Source: Linum tenue (lineage: Eukaryota > Streptophyta > Magnoliopsida > Malpighiales > Linaceae). Taken from it: a stretch of 64,000 nucleotides of DNA. This document shows positions 39,611 through 50,541 of this stretch, piece after piece. Position 1 is the stretch's first letter; the number at the start of each line of letters is the position of its first letter. The DNA is taken from positions 49,683,134-49,747,133 of the forward strand of contig CAMGYJ010000010.1 in NCBI GenBank assembly GCA_946122785.1, read 5' to 3'. A program made the position numbers and the translations under genes. The notes under the pieces were generated by a model. The model saw only the letters and a program-made list of their open reading frames with translations, was not told the DNA's origin and did no database searches.

Positions 39611-39762
39611 GAGTTTTTCGGGGAAGTTTGGTTCAGGCAATCGGTCGAACACTTGGAGTGCTAGTCTTTCTGGGCTGGAGCGGGAAATTTCGACACTCAC
39701 TCTGCGACATTCGCAACGGTTTGTTACCAGTTCCCTCGCTCTCGCTTTGGTCTAAATCCTGG

Positions 39763-39865
39763 TGGGCTGTGATCTAGCTACTATTGGGCCAGAAGTATAA
39801 CACTCTATTGGGCCTTCATTTGATAATACCCAATCCACTGATTAGCTTGTGCAAGGATATGGGCC
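39763..39865. promoter_or_regulatory. Shared promoter of PORR gene and HSK, site II boxes
   Basis: Only 378 bp separate the two start codons (39610 minus, 39989 plus). Within it are TGGGCT at 39763-39768 and TGGGCC at 39785-39790, 39809-39814 and 39860-39865. Site II boxes are common in promoters of housekeeping and organelle-related nuclear genes, which fits both products. Bidirectional activity is inferred from spacing. Confidence 0.6.
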
Positions 39866-39988
39866 TCAATACCTGAGCCCACTTTCCAGCGTAATCGTTT
39901 CCTAATATAGTCTATTCATTTCCTTCCAAAGTTCTACTAGCTCAACTACGCCGCCGCACGAACGCTCATTTCTGCCGTTTTTCAGAGA

Positions 39989-41086
39989 ATGGCGATCTCC
40001 TTCCTCTCCACATTCAAGCCCCTCGCCTTCTTTCCCACCCAAAAACCCTCCCCGCCGCCGCACTTCCGCTGCAATCTCTCCCTCCCCACCGTCACAATCA
40101 CCGAGCCGGAACCCGTCTTCACCTCCGTCAAGACCTTCGCCCCTGCCACCGTCGCCAACCTCGGCCCCGGCTTCGATTTCCTGGGCTGCGCCGTCGATGG
40201 CCTGGGCGACCACGTCTCCGTCACCGTCGACCCTTCCGTCCACCCGGGAGAGATCTCCATCACGGAGATTTACGGCACCCACGCCTCCTCCAAGCTGTCC
40301 AAGAACCCGATCTGGAACTGCGCCGGGATCGCAGCGATTGCCGCCATGAAATTACTCAACATCCGCTCCGTCGGCCTCTCCCTCTCCCTCGAGAAGGGCC
40401 TCCCGTTAGGGAGCGGCCTCGGATCCAGTGCAGCCAGCGCCGCCGCCGCCGCCGTGGCCGTAAACGAGCTATTCGGCGGGAAGCTCGATTCGAGGGAATT
40501 GGTCCTGGCGGGGCTTGAATCGGAAGCCAAAGTGTCCGGATATCACGCGGACAACATCGCCCCGGCGATAATGGGAGGGTTCGTGTTGATTCGGAGCTAC
40601 GATCCGCTCGAATTGATGAGGTTGGAGTTCCCGGCGGATAAGGAATTGCTGTTCGTGCTGGTGAGCCCCGAATTCGAGGCGCCGACGAAGAAGATGAGGG
40701 CGGCGCTGCCGCTGGAGATCGCGATGCCGCACCATGTGTGGAATTGCAGCCAGGCGGGAGCGCTGGTGGCGTCGATTTTGGGAGGGGATCTGGCCGGGCT
40801 GGGGAAAGCTCTGTCGTCGGACAAGATCGTGGAGCCGAAGAGGGCTCCGCTGATTCCCGGGATGGAAGGTGTTAAGAAGGCGGCTTTGGAGGCTGGGGCG
40901 TTCGGTTGTACGATAAGCGGGGCAGGGCCGACGGCGGTGGCGGTGGTTGAAGGGGAGGAAAGAGGGGAAGAGGTCGGGAAGAGGATGGTGGAGGCTTTCC
41001 GGAGAGAAGGGAACTTGGAATCGGTAGCTATGGTGAAGCGGCTGGACAGAATTGGTGCCAGGCTTGTGAGCAGCGTAGCAAGATGA
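39989..41086 (+). CDS. HSK: Homoserine kinase, plastidial
   Basis: Single-exon gene of 365 aa, the usual length. It phosphorylates homoserine with ATP to O-phosphohomoserine, the branch point to threonine and methionine in plastids. Residues 1-45 are Ser/Pro/Phe-rich and lack acidic residues early, a likely chloroplast transit peptide. GHMP kinase features follow: motif 1 ATVANLGPGFDFLG (53-66), the ATP-binding loop GLPLGSGLGSSAASA (137-151), a SGYHADN segment near 190, and the C-terminal motif 3 GCTISGAGPTAVAV near 320. The gene is GC-rich in its first half with C-ending codons, unlike the AT-rich surroundings. In Arabidopsis the orthologue is DMR1, whose loss gives downy mildew resistance. 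Start at 39989 is the first ATG of the frame and begins the transit peptide. Confidence 0.97.
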   Translation: MAISFLSTFKPLAFFPTQKPSPPPHFRCNLSLPTVTITEPEPVFTSVKTFAPATVANLGPGFDFLGCAVDGLGDHVSVTVDPSVHPGEISITEIYGTHASSKLSKNPIWNCAGIAAIAAMKLLNIRSVGLSLSLEKGLPLGSGLGSSAASAAAAAVAVNELFGGKLDSRELVLAGLESEAKVSGYHADNIAPAIMGGFVLIRSYDPLELMRLEFPADKELLFVLVSPEFEAPTKKMRAALPLEIAMPHHVWNCSQAGALVASILGGDLAGLGKALSSDKIVEPKRAPLIPGMEGVKKAALEAGAFGCTISGAGPTAVAVVEGEERGEEVGKRMVEAFRREGNLESVAMVKRLDRIGARLVSSVAR

Positions 41087-42445
41087 TGGTTTGTGTTGTT
41101 TTAAGTTCTTCTTGTTAGGGTTTAAGTGAATTTGCAGTAATGTAATTGGGGGAGATGATAGATTGATTGATGAACAGTGTGATCTGGCTCTGCAATGGCG
41201 GCTTTCTGTATTTAGCTAGCTATAGTTGTTCATGTTCTAAGCGATGATGAGATGGAAGAACCCTTTATTCCTTAGGTTAATAAGCAGCAATGGATTCCTG
41301 AGTCTGTTGTATTGAGATTGAATTACATCTTAGAAGCAGTTGGAGACTGAGAGATACACTGCAAGAACACAAAAGAGCAGGTGGGAGGGTGACTGGTTTT
41401 TGGGTTGGTGCAACTACTCACTGATATTGACCGTGTAAAACAAACACGAGGGAGGCCTTTTACCATCTGTTACATGTTTCTATCCCCACTCAATCTGCCA
41501 TTTTTGGGACCTACTTCAGGATTTGGATGGATATATGCAGAGAGAGCTATTGTTGGAACGTGATCACTTACAATACAAGGGCATTCCATTCGTTTCCAGC
41601 AACTTCATGTATACAAACACTAAAAGCTATGAAGTACATCACTGCCTACAACCTGAATGCATCTGCATGCCCGATCGAGTTTAGCACCACGAGTGCAGCG
41701 AATAACGTGAGTTCGCGAATCGCTAGTAGAGATCCACGAACACGTGTTGGGAAGATCTTGGCGCGCGCGAAGGATGTTGAGAACCGGACCGAATCAGATC
41801 ATAAAGCAACAGAAGTGGACTATCACACTCGTCGTGGTGGAGATTGCTGCGCTTACTAGGCTCTGCCGAAATTGATTGTGCTTCTGAGTTCTGATCACTA
41901 GGGCCAGTAGGGATGCTATCAAGGCCGGATTGTGTGATCGTTCTCTGAACTACCAAAATAAGGTAAAGCTTGAAGCATAAATTTGTATCTACTTCTGGAG
42001 AGATCCATGAGTCTCATAGAAGACAACTATTGGAGGAAGCATCAACAATGTCTTGAAGCCACTAATAAGCAGAGATGCAGAAGCTGAACTAATCCTCAAG
42101 TTTGGCCGGAATTTAGACCATAAAACATTGATTAGTACAAAGTGCATAAGTTGAGAACTACTCAGTGCCTTTTCGAGGAAGATCTTACTGACTCTCGTCC
42201 AACTCTCTAACCATAGGGAAGAAAGAACATTCAAAGAATGAGTATACATATTCATCATCTAAGCTATTACTAGATATAACAGGATTCCAGACTCTTTGTT
42301 TTGCTACAGTTCGTACACCAATAATGCACAAATAGGAATGAGGGGAAGAGAAGAAGAAGGAACAAAAAGAGGATGCTATGGTATTAGTAAGGCATCATTT
42401 GCTTGTAGGATTTTGTGGTGGAATTTTGCCCCAAAATCTCACTGA
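41087..42445. other. HSK 3' flank and unassigned sequence
   Basis: About 41087-41300 is probably the HSK 3' UTR. From 41340 to 42260 the base composition is gene-like and several frames stay open for 77-110 codons on both strands (41527-41859 plus, 41723-41956 and 41989-42258 minus), but none has a recognisable family motif or a consistent splice model. This could be a decayed gene or a non-coding transcript. Confidence 0.3.
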
Positions 42446-42774
42446 GAGCTCGTTTGGAACCTCCGATTCTAGATGTTGTATTCTCAGTATACATGTATTC
42501 TGAGAATACAATGTTTTTTGACTTAATATAATAACAGAATGCATGTATTCATAATCCCTGTTGTATTCCTAATACATAGAAAATGATATATTCATAATCT
42601 TTTTTGTGAGATTTTTTTAGTATCCATAGTTCATTTAAACTGTAATCCATGCATTCTTTTATGGGTTCCAAACAATGAATTTTCAAAACCACACATTCTA
42701 AGTATACACATAATCGTTAATACGCACATTCTCGTAATACATCATTTTCAGAATCAAAGGTTCCAAATGACCCC
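42446..42774. mobile_element. MITE-like element, 329 bp, GTTTGGAACCT termini
   Basis: The left end GAGCTCGTTTGGAACCTCCG and the reverse complement of the right end (GGGGTCATTTGGAACCTTTG) align over about 45 bp with mismatches, continuing through GATTCT and TGTATT blocks. No target duplication is clear, so the superfamily (Harbinger/Tourist-like or hAT) is unresolved. The interior is AT-rich and non-coding. Confidence 0.65.
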
Positions 42775-43162
42775 GAATTATCGTCTAAATTAATGTTTGG
42801 TGATTATATGGGATATGCTTGATGCTAGTAGATAACCATATGTGGTATTTTTTTGTGCCAAAATCTGTGGACCCACGGATTATAAAATCTTATCTCATGA
42901 AGTGGGGTTTTAGCTTCTTCAAAATTCATGAGATGAAATTACTCAAATAACCTTACATATTCCCTTTTTCTCATGTATAATTGTTATATGACCAACACTC
43001 ATTGAACCGGGGTGATTATTTAACAAAATAACTTGATTTTGCTTCGCATGACCATTACCTATATCATATATGACTCTTGCTCTATTGCATTGAATTAATG
43101 ATTTCTACTAATTATTTTTCTTTTGCCTTACCAAGTGAGAGAGCAATGATTGTATATGCAAA

Positions 43163-43991
43163 TAGGGTTGTTCAAACGGTTTGGTTACCATGGTAACCGT
43201 TTTAACCAGTACTATTTGGATAATTTGGTTTGGTTAATTTGGATAATTGGTTTGGTTTGGTTAAAGTTTTTAGCTTATTTGGTTTAGGTGGTTTGGTTTG
43301 GTTTTAGACACTCCTAACCAGTTAAACCAAATTAACCAGTTAAGTAATTAGTCATATATCTGACATATATTATATACACATACTTAATACTTTGCATAAC
43401 CATTCAAGAGTTAACGTTCATCCCTTTTAGACTCATAAAATATAAAGCTCAATATTGCTCATATAATGTATATTTGTATATGTAAAATGTAGACCACAAC
43501 ATATGAACGCCTAATTTAGATACAATTTCATACATTATGATGGATGAAAACTTGAAAGGAAGGTCATTTCCAACCTATGATAATTGCTAAAAGACTAAGT
43601 CAATTTACACAAACACAACAATTCATTAACCCATACCATTGTCATAATTTTTTGTTAGGTGAATACTTCTATACTAATCGTAAGATAATTGTCTTAGTTG
43701 CATGTATTTTTGTTAAGGGTCAACTATAACTACGTGTTGATTGTTATGTTTTATTCATTATATAAATTGCGAATTGTTGCATTAACCGGAAAATTTTCAT
43801 CGTCAATGATAATGTGATTTTATATTGGTTAATCTGGTTAACCAATTAATCAAACCGATTAAACTTTAGTTTGGTTAATTTGGTTGTTGTATTAGTTTGG
43901 ACGGTTTGGTTATGATATTGTATTCCATGGTTAATGGAATTTAGCCTTATTTGATTTGGTTATAACCATGGTAACCATTTGAACACCCCTA
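43163..43991. mobile_element. hAT-type MITE, 829 bp
   Basis: The left end TAGGGTTGTTCAAACGG mirrors the right end, which reads TAGGGGTGTTCAAATGG in reverse complement, and both continue into GGTTACCATGG. Flanks ATGCAAA (43156-43162) and ATGCAAA (43992-43998) match at 7 bp, with a mismatch at the eighth. The interior has many GGTTTGGTTAA repeats near both ends. It encodes no transposase. Non-autonomous hAT family, distinct from those at 18261 and 19570. Confidence 0.88.
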
Positions 43992-44040
43992 ATGCAAAGG
44001 TTTATGGTGGTTTTTCAAAGTTTGAGAAGAATTCATGTCA

Positions 44041-44376
44041 CTTTCCTATGCTAGGAAATTGCAGGTGGTCACAACAGTTATCTCCAGTATTACACAGTAC
44101 TAGATGGGAATTATCCAATTACCTATCAAAGTGATTAAGTAAGTTGAAAGAACATGTTCTGATTTCTTTTGGAGCTCAGAGGAGGAAGGGAAGAAGGCTA
44201 AGATTCAGTTGTAGTATGTAGCTAGACCAAACAAAGAGGGAGGGTTGGAGTTCAAGGATTTGAGGAGCTGGAATTCAGCTTGTCTCATTAGGCATTTGTG
44301 GGCATTAGCTTCAAATTCATCATCTATGTGGGCAACATGGTTTAGACAGTATCAACGCTCCTATACATCTATCTAG
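44041..44376 (+). pseudogene. LINE (non-LTR) reverse transcriptase fragment
   Basis: One frame runs 112 codons with three in-frame stops (44101, 44140, 44212) but no frameshift. It shows the order typical of the end of plant LINE reverse transcriptase: LSYARKLQVV, LPIKVIK, a DFFWS block, then NKEGGLEFKDLRSWN and CLIRHLW, which lead into the zf-RVT region. Decay by point substitution only suggests an old, unselected copy. Both flanks lack the rest of the element. Confidence 0.8.
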
Positions 44377-45289
44377 GATATACATATCTACTTCTCCCAT
44401 AATTTCTCATTCTGAAACTCATCTACTTCTTCCATATATATACATTAGCTATCGACCCGGTTCGTTGGCCCGATTACTTTAAGTTAACGACTTGTGGAAT
44501 GGGGAAGTGAGCTAGAGCATGAGAGCATCTATTTGAGTCGAACTCATAATTTGGTTCTATTTGAGTCCATATAATTATACATATGAAACAATAATATCGA
44601 CCATCTAGCTATACAGTAAAGAAAATTTCAAAATTTACATTAGATTTGGGTGTTCATTTTCTTTTGGGTAGCTAGTGTAATGAATATAATTTAGACCCAA
44701 ACTAAATGGTTGTTTATTGGTATGATCCATAAGTGATATTATAAATATGATTTGACTAGTAATATATTGGGTTTGACATGGATGTTTTTTGCCATTCATA
44801 TAGGGAATTTTTAAGGCCTCGTTTGATATTAGTTGTTCAATCACCACCACAACCACCGTTAAGGTATCACTTACCCATGAGACTTTTTAATTTATTGCGA
44901 AATGAGATGATCTAAATTCCTTCAGTTTTGGGTTTCAAATTAGAAAATTTGCAATCACTTATTTACATAGTTTTCATCTCATACTTTTAAATGCGCGAGA
45001 TTTAAAGTTTCTTCATCTAAATTCCATACCAAACTATGAACATGAAAACAGAAGCAGAGGTGAGTAAACAACTAAAGATCACAATGCTTGTAGTTTTAGT
45101 GGTATGAAAATATATTTGAGCTCATAGATCAATTAAGTGCATCTCATCTTTCATTGAAAACTAAGCGAAAGTAAAATATGTATGGAAACTGATATTGCAT
45201 GCATTTCCAAAGGTTAGTAGCGAATAAGAGAGATTTATATATATATGGGGAGTTCTACGGTACCTAGGGTGAAATCCAGAGTACCGCAT
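44377..45289. other. Intergenic, no gene seen
   Basis: AT-rich. A GGCCTCGTTTGATATTAG stretch at about 44816 resembles a Tourist-like left end, but a convincing right end is missing. Confidence 0.35.
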
Positions 45290-45605
45290 ACATTGAGTAA
45301 GAAAATGCTATCCAGAACTTGAATTGATTGATCTTTCAAACATTATACTATACTCTAACCCTTAAAGATCAAAATCTAGGTCTTAATTCTCTAAATCTTA
45401 TACCTCAAGATCAATTTCATTAGAAACAATAATCGATGGTTATAATTCGTCCAAATATAGGCAAAAAATCAATGCACCATCTTAGAATTTATAGTTTATG
45501 ATTTAGATAACTAGGACATAGGCTTCACTCATTAAGGGTTAGGGTATAGTATCATGCCCAAAAATCCTGCTAATTCGAGGTCTAGATAGCGTTTTCATAC
45601 TCAAG
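45290..45605. repeat. Foldback (long inverted repeat) element, about 316 bp
   Basis: Most of the left half is complementary to the right half: 45290-45370 (through AAAATGCTATCCAGA, then ACTATACTCTAACCCTTAA) pairs with 45530-45605, and the inner AGGTCTTAATTCTCTAAATC segment pairs with 45483-45515. The loop is only tens of bases. An additional copy of the inner arm follows at 45605-45645. Transcribed, it would form one long imperfect hairpin. It may be a MITE; the outer ends are uncertain. Confidence 0.7.
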
Positions 45606-46240
45606 GTAGGTCCTAATTATCTAAATCATAAACTATAAATCTGAGTTGTTATTACTAAAGTAGCATTTTAATTTCTTTTAAGGTTCTTTTCTTTAAGGTG
45701 ATGGTAGATGAGATGAAAACTGTTCTCTCTCAAGCTCTCAGAAAGTGCAAAACTTATTTTTAGCTTAAACAATTTTGACATATATTTTTTCGTTGAGCAT
45801 TAGCATACCAGATTTCCTGCAGATATGTTGCAAGCACAAAATATGCCAAAGAATATTACAAGGATCCATATCTTGATAATGTCTAGGTAACATATTAAAA
45901 CTAGCAAGAAATTGAGTTTGGTGGATGAATAGTATATATAAACTATATACAATTTCATATCTACTTATGCTGAACTATCTTTATGCATGTCCATTGGCTC
46001 GATGGACATAATGTTGTGTTTTATTCCACTAATTAAGTTTTATTTGTACTTTTTGTAACAGTGAAATAATATAATTAATAAAGAAAACAATGTTTGTGGT
46101 TTAACAAGAAACTTTTCTTTTTTGTATTTTCTAGCTCTTATCCAACTGTCTTGTAGTTTGCTCTATCATGTCATGCATTTTTACTGTGAGAGATAGTTTT
46201 TGTTTGAATAACCTTGTAAAGTAATAATTCACATCCTTAG

Positions 46241-46325
46241 GGAGAAGAAGACTTATAGAAACATAACAGTAGAGATTTTTAAGGGATGCAATGAAAGGGG
46301 AAAACTAAAATGTTCTTCTTAGATG
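46241..46325 (+). repeat. Left copy of an 80-bp direct repeat bracketing the HDAC pseudogene
   Basis: Begins GGAGAAGAAGACTTATAGAA and ends with AACTAAAATGTTCTT. It aligns with 48622-48703 at roughly 85% identity by eye and lies just upstream of the first HDAC-like codons. Confidence 0.8.
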
Positions 46326-46336
46326 AGGATCTGGAA

Positions 46337-48158
46337 AAGAACACCCTATGAAGTCTTAGAGGATCCACATGACACATGATCTTATTGATCGCTATGGTCT
46401 TGTTCCAAAATTACAGTTTTGGGACCCCCGGGCTGCTCTAGATGAGCATCTCCTTCTCTTCCATAGCAAGGAGTTTGTTGACTTAATCTGTAAAAATAAC
46501 TCAAAGATCGAGGGCAAGAAAAACAAGGATCACTTCCGAGAGTTCAGCCTCTCAGAGGGAGGGGATTGCCCAATGTTTGACAACATCTACACCTTCTGTT
46601 AGACCTATGTGAGAGGATCCATCGGAGGCGTTACAAGGTTAAATTTTGGAGAAAGCGACATTGCAATTAATTGTCCTTGGGGGCTCCATCATGCACACAA
46701 GGCCCAAGTTGCGGGTTTTTGTTATGTCAACGACATAGTTTTCACCATCTTAGAGCTTCTGAAATTCCATCAGGTTTGTTTATTGTCATTCTCATTGACT
46801 TGCTTTCGTTATTGTTATATTGCACTTATTTCCTTAGTTTCGATTGTTTTTCTTACATATTTTCAGCGGGTTCTTTATATTGTATTTTAAGAATAAATTC
46901 ACATCTCCATTAAGCCCAGCTTGTAGGTGTTGAATATACCACTCTATATGCTGCTCGTTACATTGCAAAATAACTGGAGCTAACACAAATCAGTAACCTA
47001 TCTTTATAGCATGCAGAGATGGAGAAGCTAAAAATCTTTTGAGATAATGTGGCCTTCACTTCAACGTGTTCTTCTACGCCAGATTTAGAATGCAGTATAA
47101 GATCATAAGATTCATATGCTTGTGCCATCTCCACCGCATACCCTTCTTTTAGAAAGCAGTCCAGCACATGCAGCACAAGAGCTTTCTATCCTTGTTAGCC
47201 TCGCTTACACGGCGCAGATTGTATACAGATTTTGTAGTGTACGTCACATCTTTCCAACAATCCACAAACCAATCTCTCTCGAAAGTTTCTGCCCTTGATG
47301 GAAAGAAGCTCATGCTTTTCAATAACATTCTCCAAGCGATCCGGAACATTTCTACACGTTGGAACCGTAGGAGGCGGCGAGTCTTCACTTCGTGAGTGCC
47401 TCACTCCATGATTGACATCAACGCCCATCACGAGAATGGTGTGGATGAAGCATTTTATACTAGCAATAGAGTGTCATCCACAAGTATGAAAATATATATG
47501 TTGCTAATAAAGTTATGCCATGTTTTCCTGCTACTGGACACCAAGATCATAGTGGATGCGGTGATGGAAGAGGTTATTCTGTCAATGTTCCTCTAGATGA
47601 CGGTATGGATGATGACACATATTGGAATATGTTTAAACCCATTATTGATAAGGTAATGAAAGTCTTTAACTCTCATGCTGCGCGATTCCTTAGACGGTGA
47701 TATGTTAGGTCCCTTCAACTTGACAATCAAGGGTCATGAGCGGTGTGTAATTACATCTGATCATTCGACAAGCTGTTGTTGCTCCTTGGTGGTGGGGGAT
47801 ACACCATTCAGAATATAGCATGATGTTGGTGCTACGAGGTGTCTTTTCTATCTTTAACTCTATATTTTATCGATTTTTCATTGAACTACTTCTTGGTCTC
47901 ATTTTGACTGATATTTCTGATTATAAACTAGATCAGGATTGCAATTGGCGAAGAGATTGAGGGCAAGATCTCATAATGTGTTTACCTAGATTACTATGCG
48001 CCAGAGTACAATCTTCACATTGCTCCAAGTAACAAGGTGAACAGAAAAACTTCTTCGCAATGTCGAAAATCTTAACTGATGTGTATAGGCACTTGTCCAA
48101 CATACCGACAGTTCCCATCATGAAATTTCAAGAGATATCTCCTGTGATAGGATTTCCC
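46337..48158 (+). pseudogene. Class I (RPD3-type) histone deacetylase pseudogene, HDA6/HDA19-like
   Basis: HDAC homology is ordered along the plus strand. Exon 46337-46773 encodes a GHPMKS-RIHMTHDLI start, then FHSKEFVDLI, a [12 protein letters not shown] block and [16 protein letters not shown]. An intron follows (46774-46866), then RVLYI. A 528-bp foreign insert interrupts at 46883. Homology resumes at 47411 with IDINAHHENGVDEAFYT, then 47521 CFPATGH and VNVPLDDGMDD, then ADSLDGDML and FNLTIKGHERCV (47684-47750), LLLLLGGGGYTIQNIA and CWCYE (to 47838). After a second intron (47839-47931) come IAIGEEIEG and YYAPEYNLHIAPSN. Lesions: in-frame stops at 46352, 46600 and 47821, at least two frameshifts, loss of the VVLQCG block, and altered catalytic HH-GDG residues. 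Introns are kept, so it is a DNA-level copy, not a processed one. It cannot make a working enzyme. Confidence 0.88.
46883..47410 (-). other. 528-bp insert within the HDAC pseudogene; possible gene fragment on the minus strand
   Basis: ATTG precedes the insert (46879-46882) and also starts the resumed homology (47411-47414), a possible 4-bp duplication or junction homology. On the minus strand the frame at 46958-47176 reads SYDLILHSKSGVEEHVEVKAT, resembling the DPYDL...EVKAT core of the DUF3883 domain seen in NO VEIN-type proteins, and neighbouring frames stay open (47149-47388). The match is short and I hold it loosely. Confidence 0.35.
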
Positions 48159-48621
48159 GAGGTGTGTTCTTTGGTTCCAACGTCTGCAATAGTTTTGTGG
48201 TTAGTTTTCTATTGAACTTTTTAATTGATTCACTTTTTATCTTCTTCCGTTTTTGATAAAGTTATCTTCTCCTTTTCAGGTTGGGGGAAATGCATGATTT
48301 TCACACGAGATCAAAATGATGGTAAGATTCTCGTATTGATGGATGGTGACTTATGATTGTACTTTTGATGACAACAATCTTCCTTGCTTTTAATGACCCT
48401 GAACTAGTGAATTCATGTGATTGACCTGTGAAAAGTGTGTTAGCTTATATTTGCTCTCAGTATGTCTTAAATTAGTAAGTTGAGGTGGCAGCAAAATTGA
48501 GGTCTTAGGAGTTGGTTGGGTTGATTGATTTTGGCTTTCATCCTATCTTTGTCGAAGCCAAATTTGTTGGAGTGGTACATGGAGAAAGTTGAATGAGAAA
48601 GCAACAGTTACCATCTCTGGG

Positions 48622-48703
48622 GGGGTGAAGAAGACTTTTAGAAATATAATTGTAGAGATTTTTAAGATATGTAATGAAAGGGAAAAACTAAAATGTTCTT
48701 TTA
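48622..48703 (+). repeat. Right copy of the 80-bp direct repeat bracketing the HDAC pseudogene
   Basis: Same order of blocks as 46241-46325: GAAGAAGACTT, TAGAGATTTTTAAG, GTAATGAAAGGG, AACTAAAATGTTCTT. Separation between copies is about 2.38 kb, enclosing the whole pseudogene. Confidence 0.8.
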
Positions 48704-50355
48704 AGACAAGTATTGAAAATGAAGTCCTTAAATGAGCTGGAATACGAATCCAAATATCAAAGCAAATGTAGTGTCAAATAGAAAACATCATTATCACCAC
48801 GTATTTTTTTATTTGAAAATATTATTACCACACCACTCACTAGTCACTACCACCTTCCCTTCATCAAAACTCACTCATAGTTAAGACTTAGGCATCTTTC
48901 TCTTTTGATCTTACCCACTGAATTATTTTTAAAAATTATACTAGATATGACCCTCTTGCTTGGGCTTCGCAGCAAATGGAGGATGAATAACACGTATGAT
49001 ATGAAAGCAAAATGTAACTCTTAAAATATAAATGCAAAAGCAACAAAAAAAAGTACAAAAATGTGAGAGGGCTTTGTATCAATTTGTACTCGTTGGCCAA
49101 TGATGCTGTGAAATTTAGTAAGAGTTTAATTCTTAATACATTATTACATTAATAGTAAGAAAAATCACAAAAATGTGTGAAACTATGGATCTATACAATA
49201 TTGACTAAGAAGAAACTATTTGATTTAGCAAAAATGTAATTGATTATGCATCTATTATCCCCCATCAAACAAAAATGTTAACTTAGAATTTAACTTATAT
49301 TTTCAACTAAGATGAGAAAAAAAAAAGAGAAATAAGAGAAAATGAAAAAAATCAACAAAAGCAAAGAAAAGATGGAAGAACCAAGTATATATGGTTTTGT
49401 ACTTTTGTTGGTTTTGACTTATGATGCTATTTCCTTCCTTTTCATTGAGAGTGATAGATTTCATTGTTAACTTTCTATTCGATTCAGGTGAGAGAGATGA
49501 GTAAAAATGTAAAACCACATACGAACTTCGGTTTCGAGCATAAGAGATGAATAAGAATAGAAAATCAAATACGAAAAAGAAATTAGTTTCAACTCAACAA
49601 ACAAAAATTGATTTGTAAAAGTAATGATTATGATGAAAGAAACGAGGAGAGAGGTGAAATACGACGATAATGGGTTAAAAAAAAGAGATCACTTCATTTG
49701 CTTGTTGGATTGGATTTGGGTGCCGAAAACCATGTTTGTTGAAATTGTTTTAGGGTTCAAAGATTTGCAAAAACCTAGCGAAGAGGTGGGATTTAAGAAA
49801 GGGGTATAAATCCATGATGGTAAATGACTTATATACCTACATTTTTTTTTCAGATTACAATTGTATCCTCAATACCCCATGTTATTGATTGTTCAAATGC
49901 CTAGGAAGATTCTAAATTTATAGGAATTATGGACAAAGATTATTTCCAAATACTTCAAATTCATTATTTTCATCAAATATTAACTATTCACTATACCTTT
50001 TTTTCTTTCTATGTTGGGATAAGATTAAAGTGAGCCTACCTTGATTAGGAATCGTGTTGAATTGGTCGAAATTGGTTTATATGAAAAAACAAACAACAAC
50101 AAAGAAATCAGGACAACAAGGTAAATTGTGTTTTATACTACAAATATAATTTATCAAAATCCATCATGAAATCCAACAAGCAACCAATAGTTTTTTCCAT
50201 ATTCATAATGAACCAAATCCATCATAAATTCAAGGTTTCCAAAATCCAACCCTCATTTTCAAATAGTAAGAAAGAATCAATTAATTCTAGCGTTGCATAT
50301 GAAAAGCATACTGACTTTTCCTCGCAAATGGCAAGTATTCTGGCCTGGGTATGAG
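48704..50355. other. Intergenic, no gene seen
   Basis: Strongly AT-rich with A-runs (49317-49340). Frames of 60-70 codons here are random in composition. Confidence 0.4.
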
Positions 50356-50541
50356 CAGGGGCGGACCTATGTGTTGCTAAGGGGTGTGGTCCGACACCCA
50401 TTCGCCCGAAATTTTGTGAAGAACCTATATTTTTTTGGTACAAAAAATTTTAATACGAAATTTCCGACACCACTTTAATAATTATAGCCGATACTCGTTC
50501 ATTAGGCGACACCCCTCTTCAACAATTCTGAATCTGCCTCG
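50356..50541. mobile_element. Small TIR element remnant with GGGGCGGA / TCTGCCTC ends
   Basis: The left end CAGGGGCGGACCTATGTG and the reverse complement of the right end (GAGGCAGATTCAGAATTG) align over about 35 bp, both reaching an AAGGGGTGT / AGAGGGGTGT block. No clean target duplication. The CAGGGGCGGA start is common among plant non-autonomous elements. Confidence 0.55.

Noticed and set aside
39611..39700. Upstream Met at 39700 as start of the PORR protein
   Set aside because: The tandem Met at 39610 starts a convincing mitochondrial presequence; the extra 30 residues are not presequence-like.
41527..42258. Open frames on both strands after HSK
   Set aside because: No domain, no splice-consistent model and similar openness on both strands; kept as unassigned sequence.
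44813..45040. Tourist-like MITE beginning GGCCTCGTTTGATATTAG
   Set aside because: Only a weak GTTTGGTATGG partner was found at the right; no target duplication.
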